From positions 1 through 37,798 of the forward strand of contig CAZTCD010000034.1 of assembly GCA_964612065.1 (NCBI GenBank): DNA of 37,798 nt. Direction: 5' to 3'. Shown here in pieces: positions 1 to 8,807 of the stretch. Position 1 is the first letter of the stretch. Every line of letters starts with the position of its first letter. The DNA is from JAKFYM01 sp964612065. GTDB taxonomy: Bacteria > Bdellovibrionota > UBA1018 > CAIPTA01. The notes under the pieces were generated by a model that did no database searches, had not been told where the DNA came from, and worked only from the letters and a program-made list of their open reading frames with translations. Both the position numbers and the translations under genes were made by a program.

Positions 1-49
1 CTTTTCTTTTTTCCAGTAAAAGTGTCGCTGGTTCGACTTTGTTCTTGAA

Positions 50-125
50 TGGTGGGCGCTGCAGGGGTCGAACCTGCGACATCCACCTTGTAAGGGTGGC
101 GCTCTGCCAACTGAGCTAAGCGCCC
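50..125 (-). tRNA. tRNA-Val (anticodon UAC)
   Basis: Read on the minus strand, the sequence folds into a full 76-base cloverleaf. It has a 7-bp acceptor stem (GGGCGCT with AGCGCCC), a D arm closed by GCTC/GAGC, an anticodon stem CCACC/GGTGG around the loop CTTACAA, and a T arm GCAGG/CCTGC with a TTCGA core. Anticodon TAC reads valine GUA codons and wobble partners. The 3' CCA is encoded in the DNA (positions 50-52). No neighbouring tRNA was seen. Confidence 0.97.
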
Positions 126-234
126 AACTCATTGGAGAACCCCGTTGATACCAACGAGGCAGGGCTTCGTCAACGATTCCGGCTCGAATCGGCTATATAC
201 GGCACGGTGTCTAGCCCGTATATTCCCCTCTTGA

Positions 235-1116
235 ATGAGCGGACGTGAAATCATCATTGGTTTGAGCCTCTTCGGCCTTGGATTCTACCTGGGGCCAGGA
301 TTACGCAATGCGCCACCCCCAGTTGCCCCCCTACCTACCAGTGGCTTAGAGAAGCTCCAGAGCCTGGCTGAAGGCGATCTTGAAGATTACTACCGCCTCA
401 AAACCATGGAGGATAAGTACAAAAAAGCTGACGAAATTCTGGGGAAAATGGTGGTGATCTTCTTGGCCGATCTGGGCCTAAGGGTGAGCCAGCGGACCCA
501 GATTGCGTCTACAGCAGGAAAGGTCGCCCCGCCGGACGCCGTTCCGTCACCCGGCCACCGCCGCCCCACGGTTTCTTCTGTCCTCGAGCAAAACAGCCCC
601 CTCGGCCGCCTTTCTTCTGGTGAGCAGCAGCTTATGCAAGTCCGTGATCAACATCAGGTGGCCCCCCATCTCCAGCGAGTAAAAATCGAGCAATTTGAGA
701 ATGCCCTCAAAGCCTCCCAGTCCTTTTCCAACCGGGCAAACGTCCTGAATTCCTTGATTGGCAGCTTTGAAGGCCCATCGAACGTACGAATCGGGCAAAA
801 AGATGAAGGCTGGCTGGTTCATTTGGACGTGGCTGGAAACATGGACAAGGGAAAGCTTAGCGGCATGGTGAGAACCCGGCTGCTTAAAGACGGAAAGACC
901 TTCTCCGATAGCAACAGTAAGGGCGAAAATATCGAAGCTTTTCGCGAATTCGCCTCCGATAGCTCGGCCATCCTCCTAAAAGCCTCTCCCCACATCTTTT
1001 TACAGCTCTACTACCTGAGAGACATCGATCAACTGGCCGCGAACATTTATCGAAGGCAGACCGATGCAGAGGGATTTGAGCATATCGGCTCAGCTCAGCT
1101 CAAACGTATGCTCTAG
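235..1116 (+). CDS. Unknown membrane-anchored protein
   Basis: This 293-residue protein is not recognised. Residues 5-24 are hydrophobic and glycine-rich (IIIGLSLFGLGFYLGPG) and look like an N-terminal membrane anchor or uncleaved signal. A proline-rich linker follows (about 27-36), then a soluble, mostly helical and charged region. A stretch around 90-120 is rich in Pro, Ser and Arg and is probably disordered. The C-terminal half has alternating hydrophobic residues (for example GWLVHLDVAGNM) compatible with a small beta-containing domain. It starts 109 bases from the 5' end of the divergent tRNA-Val and ends 88 bases before typA in the same direction. The ATG has no strong Shine-Dalgarno. 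Nothing in the sequence assigns a function. Confidence 0.7.
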   Translation: MSGREIIIGLSLFGLGFYLGPGLRNAPPPVAPLPTSGLEKLQSLAEGDLEDYYRLKTMEDKYKKADEILGKMVVIFLADLGLRVSQRTQIASTAGKVAPPDAVPSPGHRRPTVSSVLEQNSPLGRLSSGEQQLMQVRDQHQVAPHLQRVKIEQFENALKASQSFSNRANVLNSLIGSFEGPSNVRIGQKDEGWLVHLDVAGNMDKGKLSGMVRTRLLKDGKTFSDSNSKGENIEAFREFASDSSAILLKASPHIFLQLYYLRDIDQLAANIYRRQTDAEGFEHIGSAQLKRML

Positions 1117-1204
1117 GGCCGTTTCTTGTTGTTTTTCAGCCATTTTTCCCATACCGAGATGGCTCCAAAAGCCAAAAAAGGCTATAAGGCTAGGCACACC
1201 TCTT

Positions 1205-3007
1205 ATGAACATCCGCAATATAGCGATCATCGCACACGTAGACCACGGAAAAACCACCCTCGTTGACCAGCTCCTCAAGCAGAGCGGAACTTTTCGAGAT
1301 AACGAAGCCACCGTAGACCGCATGATGGACTCCATGGACCAGGAGCGGGAGCGCGGTATCACGATCGAAGCAAAAAATGCTTCCTTCCATTGGAAAGGCA
1401 CCAAAGTAAATATCGTGGACACCCCCGGCCACGCCGATTTCGGTGGAGAGGTGGAGCGGATCCTGACCATGGTGGATGGCTGCCTCCTCCTCGTGGATGC
1501 CTCAGAAGGACCGCTTCCTCAAACCAGATTCGTACTGAACAAAGCTCTTCAGCACGGGCTGAAGGTGATCGTGGTGATCAATAAGATCGATCGCCCCGAC
1601 TCCCGCATCAACGAAGTGGAAAACGAAATCTTCGACCTCTTTATCGACCTCGAAGCCACGGAAGAGCAGATGGAGTACAAAACTGTTTACGCCATCGCCA
1701 GAAACGGCCTGGCCACGATGGAGCGCCCCGAGAGCCACGCTGATGCTATGGCCCTGAAGGGCACGCTCGAGCCGCTATTCGATACTATCATCAATGTGGT
1801 TCCTCCTCCCCGCGTGGAGCCAGAGAAGCCTCTCGCCATCCTGGTGAGCAATCTTTCCCACTCTGATTTCCTCGGCCGAATTTGCGTAGGCAGAGTACAG
1901 CAAGGCTCCATTAAGGTGGGCCAGCAAGTGGCGATATTGGGGCGGAATGGCAAGCGCACCCAGGCCCGCATACAGGAACTGATGACCTACAGCGGAATGA
2001 AGCAATCGAAAGCAGAGATTTTGCAAGCCGGTGATATCGCGGCCATCGCTGGCATTGAAGCGGTCGAAATTGGCGACACCATTGCCTCGACAGACAACCC
2101 GGAGCCATTGAAACGGATTGAAGTAGACCCGCCAGCCGTAAATATGGGCTTTATCGTTAATTCATCCCCGCTGGCCGGCAGAGAAGGAAAGGTACTTCTG
2201 TCCAGAGAACTTCTTCTCCGTCTGCAGAAAGAAAGCCTCCGAAACCCAGCTATTCGAATTGAACAAACCAATTCTCCGGATGAATTTCTTGTTGCAGGCC
2301 GGGGAGAGCTTCAGCTTGCCGTAATCGTCGAGTCCATTCGCAGGGAAGGCTTCGAGGTTGCAGTCGGCAAACCCAAGGCCGTGTTTCAGACCATAGATGG
2401 CGTACTCAGTGAGCCGATAGAGAGAGCCTTCATTGATATTCCTGAAGAGCACTTCGGGGTGGTTAACGAGATGCTTTGCCTCAGAAAAGGCCGCATGACC
2501 AATATGGTGAATAAAGGATCGGGCCGCGTTCGTCTTGATTTTGAAATTCCCTCTCGCGGCCTTATCGGTATCAGATCTCACTTCCTTACGGCCACCAGAG
2601 GCACGGGGATTTTGAACACCATTTTTCACGGATATGAACCATTTAAGGGCGAAATTTCCGAGCGTGTGAATGGAGCCATGGTTAGCGACAGAGCGGGCGA
2701 AACCGTAACGTATGGGCTTTTCCACCTTGAGCCCAGAGGACAGCTTTTCATTGGCGGAGGGGTTGAAGCCTATGAGGGGATGGTCATAGGCGAACACTCT
2801 CGCGATAACGATCTTTGGGTAAATCCCATGAAGTCGAAAAAGCTCACGAATATGCGAGCTGCGGGCACAGATGAAGCCACCACCCTGTCTCCCCCTCGAG
2901 TTATGAACCTGGAGCGCAGCTTGGAATGGATTCGAGACGATGAGATCGTTGAGGTAACGCCTAAAAACGTACGTATCCGAAAGCGCAAGCTCAAGAGCCC
3001 TACCTAG
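1205..3007 (+). CDS. typA: Translational GTPase TypA/BipA
   Basis: TypA/BipA is a ribosome-associated GTPase of the EF-G family linked to stress adaptation, 50S assembly and low-temperature growth. This 600-residue copy is full length. The GTPase domain starts at residue 1, with the P-loop in HVDHGKTTL (about 10-18), switch II in DTPGHADFGGEVER and the NKIDRPD base-specificity motif. The EF-Tu-like domain 2, EF-G-like domains III and V, and the TypA-specific C-terminal domain follow (GLIGIRSHFLTATRGTG is highly characteristic). The reading frame stays open upstream to 1064, but those residues are not TypA-like and overlap the preceding gene; the family N-terminus MNIRNIAIIAHVDHG begins at 1205. 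The protein is cytoplasmic. Confidence 0.95.
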   Translation: MNIRNIAIIAHVDHGKTTLVDQLLKQSGTFRDNEATVDRMMDSMDQERERGITIEAKNASFHWKGTKVNIVDTPGHADFGGEVERILTMVDGCLLLVDASEGPLPQTRFVLNKALQHGLKVIVVINKIDRPDSRINEVENEIFDLFIDLEATEEQMEYKTVYAIARNGLATMERPESHADAMALKGTLEPLFDTIINVVPPPRVEPEKPLAILVSNLSHSDFLGRICVGRVQQGSIKVGQQVAILGRNGKRTQARIQELMTYSGMKQSKAEILQAGDIAAIAGIEAVEIGDTIASTDNPEPLKRIEVDPPAVNMGFIVNSSPLAGREGKVLLSRELLLRLQKESLRNPAIRIEQTNSPDEFLVAGRGELQLAVIVESIRREGFEVAVGKPKAVFQTIDGVLSEPIERAFIDIPEEHFGVVNEMLCLRKGRMTNMVNKGSGRVRLDFEIPSRGLIGIRSHFLTATRGTGILNTIFHGYEPFKGEISERVNGAMVSDRAGETVTYGLFHLEPRGQLFIGGGVEAYEGMVIGEHSRDNDLWVNPMKSKKLTNMRAAGTDEATTLSPPRVMNLERSLEWIRDDEIVEVTPKNVRIRKRKLKSPT

Positions 3008-3071
3008 TTTAGTGCTGATTCGCGGGAACCTCTCTTGTGAGTACTGCCCACCAGCCACTATGATATAAATC

Positions 3072-4655
3072 ATGAAGCTAAGGTCAGACCTGAGCAGAAC
3101 CCTTGGGGTAGTGGTAGCCCCTTTTTGCGCTCTAGTACTATTCCTTTACACGACGCAGAGCCCGCTTCATGTTCTCGAATTCCCCGATCCGGATTTTTCG
3201 TTCCTATTTAGCTCACTGACACTTCTGCACGGTGAAGTTCCTCGCCACGTGGAATACCCGGGAACACCACTACAGGCGCTTGGAATGCTGGTCATGTTTT
3301 TGAGATACCTGCTGGCAGGAACTGGCGCCACTATTTCAGAAGATTTTTTTCTCCATCCCGTTGAATACCAGCAGACCTTGCTCTGGGTGCTTTTCTCCTT
3401 TCTTGCCCTCGCCCAGATATTCTGCGGCAGACGCTTACTCCGTATCGGTGTTCCACTATCTTTGACGATATTTGCCCAAATGAGCCCTTTTTTAGTTTGG
3501 GACGGAGTAGTTTACCTCGGCCACTCAAGCCCGGAAATTCTGGTTTCTTCTACCTGCCTTTTGCTTATTCCGTTTCTGGTAGAGCCAGCAAAAAGAGACC
3601 AAAAAGAGAACGCTTTCCACAATCCTATTGCCATCGGGATGCTGATCGCCCTGATCGTATCTCTGAAAGCAAGCTCCCTGCCATTGCTAGTACTTGTTTT
3701 TCTACTCGACAGCGCCCGGGATAGAATTCGTGCCCTCGTGAGTTTCTGCATGTTCGCCATCGGATTCACCATACCTGCATGGCCCAATTTGCCCGCAATG
3801 CTTACTGAATTTGCAGACAGGCAGAGTGCCAATGCGGAACGCTCACTGATGACTATTGCGACAAACGCAAGCGATCCGGACCTGATCATTCGAGCGGCCC
3901 CGCTCCTGTTGGCCGCCTGGTTTCTATTTGTTCTGAGAATGGCGCAAAGAAGAGACCCCTTCAAACAATCGAGCGCGCCGCTGATTGCGGCTGGCGTGCT
4001 AATCGCATTCCTTGTGGCTCGAAGTCCCGCATCCAGGCATTTCCTGATCTTGTCGCCCGTGATGGTATTGGCCGTGATTCAGGTTTGCCGGAACTCAGCC
4101 CTGCATAGAGCGATCATGATTGCTGCTGTTTTAGTTGGAATACTATTCGCCTTTCCACAAAGGCTTTCGGCGCAAGTTGCTATAAGAACAAGATCGGCTG
4201 AGAGACTGAAAGAGCTAAGCTCTCTTATAAAGGATAAATATGGGAACTGTTTCGTAACCATACTGGAAGATGCCGCAATCCAGCCGCTTACACTCTTTTC
4301 CGGCTCGAGAGCCGCCCCCAGACGGTTGTTCTCCGATGAGCTATCTCGCCTTTATCCTCAATTTGCGTTCGTGAGGTCAGGCTCAAATGTTTTTCGAACT
4401 TACGGTAGAGTCCTTTCTGACTCGGCCTGGGCCGCTGCCGCCTTCCATTACTCCTGCAGAGTTTTTGTCGGCAATGCAAAAACGGCGGAAGATCATTTTC
4501 GCGAGGTGCTGAAAGCTGATCCGAAGATCCTGGATGTCGCAGGCAATCCACCACATCTCATGATCCTTGGGATGTCGAAAGACACCGAAAATCGATTCAA
4601 ACTGCTGGTACCAAACCAAAGCAAAGGGCGAGTTCCCCGAAGAAACTCGCCCTAA
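3072..4655 (+). CDS. Polytopic membrane protein, GT-C glycosyltransferase-like
   Basis: This is a 527-residue integral membrane protein with about ten hydrophobic helices. The first is near residues 12-28. It is followed by a loop with an acidic D-P-D motif (FPDPDFSFLFSSL, about 37-49) and, a little later, YPGTPLQ. An acidic motif in the first periplasmic loop after TM1 is typical of GT-C-fold, polyprenyl-phosphate-sugar-dependent glycosyltransferases (the PMT/ArnT-like superfamily). After about residue 370 the sequence becomes soluble and would form a periplasmic or cytoplasmic tail. The family assignment is by overall architecture only, and substrate and acceptor are unknown. The last codons lie inside the hairpin that probably terminates lon. 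It starts 64 bases after typA and may be co-transcribed with it. Confidence 0.65.
   Translation: MKLRSDLSRTLGVVVAPFCALVLFLYTTQSPLHVLEFPDPDFSFLFSSLTLLHGEVPRHVEYPGTPLQALGMLVMFLRYLLAGTGATISEDFFLHPVEYQQTLLWVLFSFLALAQIFCGRRLLRIGVPLSLTIFAQMSPFLVWDGVVYLGHSSPEILVSSTCLLLIPFLVEPAKRDQKENAFHNPIAIGMLIALIVSLKASSLPLLVLVFLLDSARDRIRALVSFCMFAIGFTIPAWPNLPAMLTEFADRQSANAERSLMTIATNASDPDLIIRAAPLLLAAWFLFVLRMAQRRDPFKQSSAPLIAAGVLIAFLVARSPASRHFLILSPVMVLAVIQVCRNSALHRAIMIAAVLVGILFAFPQRLSAQVAIRTRSAERLKELSSLIKDKYGNCFVTILEDAAIQPLTLFSGSRAAPRRLFSDELSRLYPQFAFVRSGSNVFRTYGRVLSDSAWAAAAFHYSCRVFVGNAKTAEDHFREVLKADPKILDVAGNPPHLMILGMSKDTENRFKLLVPNQSKGRVPRRNSP
4626..4652 (-). terminator. Intrinsic terminator candidate for lon
   Basis: A perfect 9-bp inverted repeat, GGGCGAGTT (4626-4634) and AACTCGCCC (4644-4652), encloses a 9-base loop. 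On the minus strand it lies 27 bases after the lon stop and is followed by a T-rich run (TTTGCTTTGGTTTGG), as expected of a Rho-independent terminator. It also covers the last codons of the convergent gene ending at 4655. On the plus strand the bases after it are not a T-run, so termination there is less likely. Confidence 0.6.
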
Positions 4656-4679
4656 TCCGAATACAAACAATAGTTTTAT

Positions 4680-7217
4680 CTAATGTGCAACATTGGGCAC
4701 TGATCCTTTCGGATCGTTCTTCTTCTTGGCCAACTCTGCCTGCTGAGCCTTTTCAGCGTCTATCACATCTTTCGGCTTCATGAAGTTTGCGGGATCCGGA
4801 ACCTCAAGAGCCAGTCGCAATACCTCGTCTGCATGGCTCACAGGATGAATCGTCAGACCTTCCAAAATCTCCTTTGAGATTTTTATAAGATCCTTTTCAT
4901 TTTCCTGCGGAATGATCACCGTATCCGCACCGCCGAGACGGGCGGCGATCAATTTCTCTTTCAAGCCACCAATTGCGAGCACACGCCCACGAAGAGTAAT
5001 CTCTCCGGTCATGGCCACATTTCTTTTTACAGGCACCCGCATAAATGCAGAAGCCAGGGCCGTTGCCATTGTGATACCCGCAGAAGGACCATCCTTCGGC
5101 GTAGCGCCCTCGGGTACGTGCAGGTGAATATCAATTTTATCGTAAAAATCCGGGGCTAATCCGAAAAGCCCGGACCTGAGACGCACATAGCTCATGGCGG
5201 CCTGCGCGCTCTCCTGCATTACATCACCGAGCTTACCGGTGATTTTGAGGTTCCCCTTACCGGGCAATACCGCCACTTCTATCTGAAGCAGATCACCACC
5301 GGTTTCGGTCCAAGCCAGGCCATTGGCAAGCCCGATCTCAGAGGCTTCATCTGTCTTGGAAATCTGATATTTAGGAACCCCAAGGTATTTTTCCAGGTCC
5401 TTTGGAGTGATCTTTATCTTCTCCCCGGTGAAATCCCCGGCCTTTTCTTTGCCTTTCTTCTTCTTTCCACTCTCCTTAAGCGTAGCCTGCTGCCCACTTT
5501 TGCCCATCTTGCGCACGAGTTGATGCGCTACCTTCCGGCAAAGGCCAGCAATCTCACGCTCCAGATTTCGCACGCCGGCCTCTCGAGTATAGCCAAGAAC
5601 AAGGGCCCGCATGGTCTCATCAGGAAGCACCAGCTGATCTTTCCCCAGGCCATGGAGCTCAGTTTGCTTGGGAAGCAGATACTTCTCTCCAATGTGCTGC
5701 TTTTCATTCATCGTATATCCGGGGATTGTAATCACTTCCATACGATCAAGCAGCGGCCGTGGAATCTGGTGTAGAGAGTTCGCGGTCAGCACAAACATAA
5801 CCTTCGATAAATCGAACTCCACTTCCAGATAGTGATCCATAAAAGACGCATTCTGCTCAGGATCGAGCACTTCCAGAAGAGCTGAAGCAGGATCCCCCCT
5901 GAAGTCGTTGCTCATCTTGTCTATTTCATCGAGCAGAAACACAGGATTTGCAGATCCGGCTTTCTTCAGGCTCTGGATCAACTTGCCAGGAAGTGCGCCA
6001 ACATAAGTGCGGCGATGCCCGCGAATTTCGGCCTCGTCGCGCACGCCACCCAAACTGGCCCGAACGAAATTTTTACCCACAGCCTTTGCGATAGATCGCG
6101 CCAGTGAGGTTTTACCCACCCCAGGGGGGCCTGCAAGGCACAGGATGGATCCCTTGGAGTTCTTGGTGAGAGTACGCACGGATAGGTATTCCAATATACG
6201 CTCGCGCACGTCCTCAAGACCATAATGATCCTCTTTCAGAATCTCATCAGCGTGATCGAGGTCCCAATGATCTTCCGTATACTCACCCCAAGGAAGCGTA
6301 AGAATCCAGTCGATGTAATTCCGCACCACGGTGGCTTCGGCGCTCATCGGGCTCATCATCTTGAGCTTCCTGAACTCCTTATTCACCTTGTCTCGAGCTT
6401 CTTTGGAAAGCTTTTTGGTTTCGATCTTCTTTTCAATCTCAGCGAGTTCAACTTTGAACTCGTCTTTTTCGCCAAGCTCTTTCTGAATCGCATTCATCTG
6501 CTCATTCAGATAGTACTCTTTTTGGTTACGCTCCATCTGCTTCTTAACTCGCGAACGAATCTTCCGCTCTACCTGAAGAATTTCAATTTCCCCCTGCATC
6601 AGAGAAAGAATTCTCTCGAGCCTTTCAGCAGTATCGATGATCTCGAGAATCTTCTGCTTTTCCTCGATCTTTAGGGTGAGATGGGCAACCACCACATCTG
6701 CAAGCCTCGACGGCTCTGCAATACCGTTGATATTCATCACCACTTCAGGCGGGATGCGCTTATTGAATTTTACATATTCTTCGAAAGTTCCCTTTACCCC
6801 GCGAAGCAGAGCCTCCTGGCGAACAGCATCGTCCTGCTGATTTCCCAGCTCTTGCACTTCACACTGAATAAATTGGTCGTTGGGCACGTAATCGATGATC
6901 CGCGCGCGGCGTTTTCCCTCAACAAGAACCTTCACGGTATTATCCGGAAGCTTTACGAGTTGAATGATGGTGCCGAGAGTTCCAATTTCGTACAGGTCGG
7001 ACTCACCGGGATTCACCACTGAAGCATCTTTTTGAGCACACAAAAAGAGATCCAGCTTATGGGTGATCGCCGCTTCCAAGGCCGCAATGCTCTTCTCCCT
7101 GCCTACGAAGAGAGGAACCACCATATGCGGAAAAATAATTACCTCCCGCAAAGGCAACATCGGCACCACTATTTTAGCTCCTTCTGAGCTGTTCGACTTC
7201 TTCCGCTCCTTGGACAT
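4680..7217 (-). CDS. lon: ATP-dependent protease Lon (LonA)
   Basis: Lon is a cytoplasmic hexameric AAA+ serine protease that degrades misfolded and regulatory proteins. The 845-residue protein has all parts. These are the N-terminal LonN substrate domain (about 15-205), a charged coiled-coil linker (about 205-310), and the AAA+ module with Walker A GPPGVGKT (363-370, Lys369) and Walker B VFLLDEIDK. The C-terminal protease domain carries the Ser-Lys dyad, Ser712 in DGPSAG and Lys755 in GLKEK, 43 residues apart as in E. coli Lon. It is longer than E. coli Lon (784 aa), mainly through a lysine-rich insert before the protease domain (around 590-615) and a longer C-terminal tail. The ATG is preceded by AGGAGG (7223-7228) at good spacing. 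No heat-shock promoter could be identified. Confidence 0.97.
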   Translation of the reverse strand: MSKERKKSNSSEGAKIVVPMLPLREVIIFPHMVVPLFVGREKSIAALEAAITHKLDLFLCAQKDASVVNPGESDLYEIGTLGTIIQLVKLPDNTVKVLVEGKRRARIIDYVPNDQFIQCEVQELGNQQDDAVRQEALLRGVKGTFEEYVKFNKRIPPEVVMNINGIAEPSRLADVVVAHLTLKIEEKQKILEIIDTAERLERILSLMQGEIEILQVERKIRSRVKKQMERNQKEYYLNEQMNAIQKELGEKDEFKVELAEIEKKIETKKLSKEARDKVNKEFRKLKMMSPMSAEATVVRNYIDWILTLPWGEYTEDHWDLDHADEILKEDHYGLEDVRERILEYLSVRTLTKNSKGSILCLAGPPGVGKTSLARSIAKAVGKNFVRASLGGVRDEAEIRGHRRTYVGALPGKLIQSLKKAGSANPVFLLDEIDKMSNDFRGDPASALLEVLDPEQNASFMDHYLEVEFDLSKVMFVLTANSLHQIPRPLLDRMEVITIPGYTMNEKQHIGEKYLLPKQTELHGLGKDQLVLPDETMRALVLGYTREAGVRNLEREIAGLCRKVAHQLVRKMGKSGQQATLKESGKKKKGKEKAGDFTGEKIKITPKDLEKYLGVPKYQISKTDEASEIGLANGLAWTETGGDLLQIEVAVLPGKGNLKITGKLGDVMQESAQAAMSYVRLRSGLFGLAPDFYDKIDIHLHVPEGATPKDGPSAGITMATALASAFMRVPVKRNVAMTGEITLRGRVLAIGGLKEKLIAARLGGADTVIIPQENEKDLIKISKEILEGLTIHPVSHADEVLRLALEVPDPANFMKPKDVIDAEKAQQAELAKKKNDPKGSVPNVAH

Positions 7218-7376
7218 GCGAACCTCCTACTTAAAATTGTACGCTAGTTCAAAGATGGGCGGGAAGGGACGACGCAAAAAATGCCCAAGAATAGGGCCTT
7301 AGATTCGTTGGGGATTTTTGCGACCCTCTCCCAGGTCGAGAAATAAAGGGCTTACCCGGAATCCTGAGTCGAACCT

Positions 7377-8807
7377 TTATAGCTCGGCGGCTGAATCCGC
7401 TTTACTGGAAATGCTGCGGCCCGCTACAATATAGGGGTCCGAAAGCTTTAAATCAGCCGCCGGCTCGTCGAATTTCTTCTTCCAAACTCTCGAAAATCCC
7501 TTTGTTCCATGAGTGGCAAGATTGAGCTGATCTACGCTGCCCAGCACCACGGCAAATAATCTAGAGGGATCCACATTCCTGCGAATCGCGGACTGCACTT
7601 TCGCATAGGTGAGGCTCTTTAGCTTGCCCTGGTACTTGTCGTAAAAGCCCTTCTCCAGACCTAATACCGCTTCCGTCACCTTATTATCTAGACGCTTTCG
7701 CACCGAATCCTGCAAAAACGCACTTTGACTGACGAGACTCTTCTTTGCGAATTCAAACTCAGCCTTGGTGATTCCCTTGCGACCATAGTCCTGAAACAAC
7801 TGGATCATGAGCTTAAGAGCCGGAATCGCATCCTTATTGCTAGGAACGGCATGCATTCCGAAATAGAGCGGCTGCCGCCCGGATCGGTACCAGGAATAAC
7901 AACCGTAGCTCCAGCCCCGCTTCTCTCTAACCTCTTTCATAAGCCTGGCACTGAAAGAAGATCCCCCAAACACATGATTGGCCACCATCATGGCGAAATA
8001 ATCCTTATTTGCGAATGAAATACCAGGAGACCCAACGTAGATCTGGGCCTGAGACCTCTCGGGCTTTTCCAGAAGAAGCAGGGATTTCCCAGACTGAAAC
8101 CTGGGAGCATCAGATTCCAATCGGCCCAATCCTCCCTGGGGAAGATGCGATAAAAGCTCCCGAAGCCGCTTCTGAAGCTTGATTTTATCAAACCCCCCCG
8201 AAGCCCCAACCACTATGTCCCCAGCAAGAAAAAACTCCTGATGAAATGCACGTAAGTCCTCAACAGAGATCTGATCCAGGCTTTCCAAGCTACCAGAAGT
8301 CATGCGACCGTAGGCGCTTCCCCAAAGCATATACTCCTGAAATCTCCTATCCGCGATATCATCGTCTGATCCGAGTTCGTCGAGGAGCGAGGATCGAACT
8401 TGAGCCCTCACTTTCTGGAATTCGCTAGGGTCAAATGAAGGCTGAGTGATCATCTCTTGGAGAAGATCCAAAAAGGCCGGCAATTTCTCACTCAAACAAA
8501 CGCCATAAATTCTCTGGCTCTCTTTGTATTTTCCCAGATGAATCTCTGCCCCGAGATTGTCCAATGCCCGGTGAAACTCGTGCGAAGAGCGACTACGAGT
8601 TCCCCTGAGCAACATACTTAGTGTCAGGGAAGCAACGCCCTCTTTACCCGGAGGATCCCGAAGGGAACCATTGAGTATAGCGAATTCCAAATGCACCAGG
8701 GGGCCGTGTTTTTCGGGGATCAAAATCATGGGGGGCAATGAGGGCATCGAACGCTTTCGCTTCACCATTCCAGTCCGCTTCTTTGTCTTTTTTGCTTTTT
8801 TCTTCAT
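7377..8807 (-). CDS. M16 family peptidase, R/Y (non-metal-binding) subunit
   Basis: This 476-residue M16 (pitrilysin/insulinase-like) protein lacks the HxxEH zinc motif at the expected site (GKEGVASLTLSML). It keeps the Arg/Tyr motif of the second half, in REKRGWSYG. In M16B heterodimers one subunit supplies zinc and the other the R/Y pair that holds substrate. The gene directly upstream supplies the zinc motif, so the two should form one protease. The start was set at 8807: its ATG overlaps the upstream stop as ATGA and has GGAAAG just before it, while the frame could extend to 8831. Residues 1-20 are strongly basic (KKKAKKTKKR), unusual for the family, and no convincing signal peptide is visible. 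Cellular location is therefore uncertain. Confidence 0.88.
   Translation of the reverse strand: MKKKAKKTKKRTGMVKRKRSMPSLPPMILIPEKHGPLVHLEFAILNGSLRDPPGKEGVASLTLSMLLRGTRSRSSHEFHRALDNLGAEIHLGKYKESQRIYGVCLSEKLPAFLDLLQEMITQPSFDPSEFQKVRAQVRSSLLDELGSDDDIADRRFQEYMLWGSAYGRMTSGSLESLDQISVEDLRAFHQEFFLAGDIVVGASGGFDKIKLQKRLRELLSHLPQGGLGRLESDAPRFQSGKSLLLLEKPERSQAQIYVGSPGISFANKDYFAMMVANHVFGGSSFSARLMKEVREKRGWSYGCYSWYRSGRQPLYFGMHAVPSNKDAIPALKLMIQLFQDYGRKGITKAEFEFAKKSLVSQSAFLQDSVRKRLDNKVTEAVLGLEKGFYDKYQGKLKSLTYAKVQSAIRRNVDPSRLFAVVLGSVDQLNLATHGTKGFSRVWKKKFDEPAADLKLSDPYIVAGRSISSKADSAAEL

Noticed and set aside
1..49. Possible second tRNA next to tRNA-Val because of a GGTTCGA run near 29-36.
   Set aside because: No acceptor or anticodon stem pairs with it.
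1064..1204. N-terminal extension of TypA by 47 residues.
   Set aside because: The extra residues overlap the previous gene, do not resemble TypA and precede the conserved family start.
2162..3073. A 303-codon open frame antisense to typA.
   Set aside because: It lies inside well-conserved typA, has no ribosome site, and its residues show no domain pattern; codon bias of the real gene explains the lack of stops.
7236..7241. TACAAT on the minus strand before lon as a -10 box.
   Set aside because: No acceptable -35 or heat-shock element sits at the right distance, so it is not listed as a promoter.
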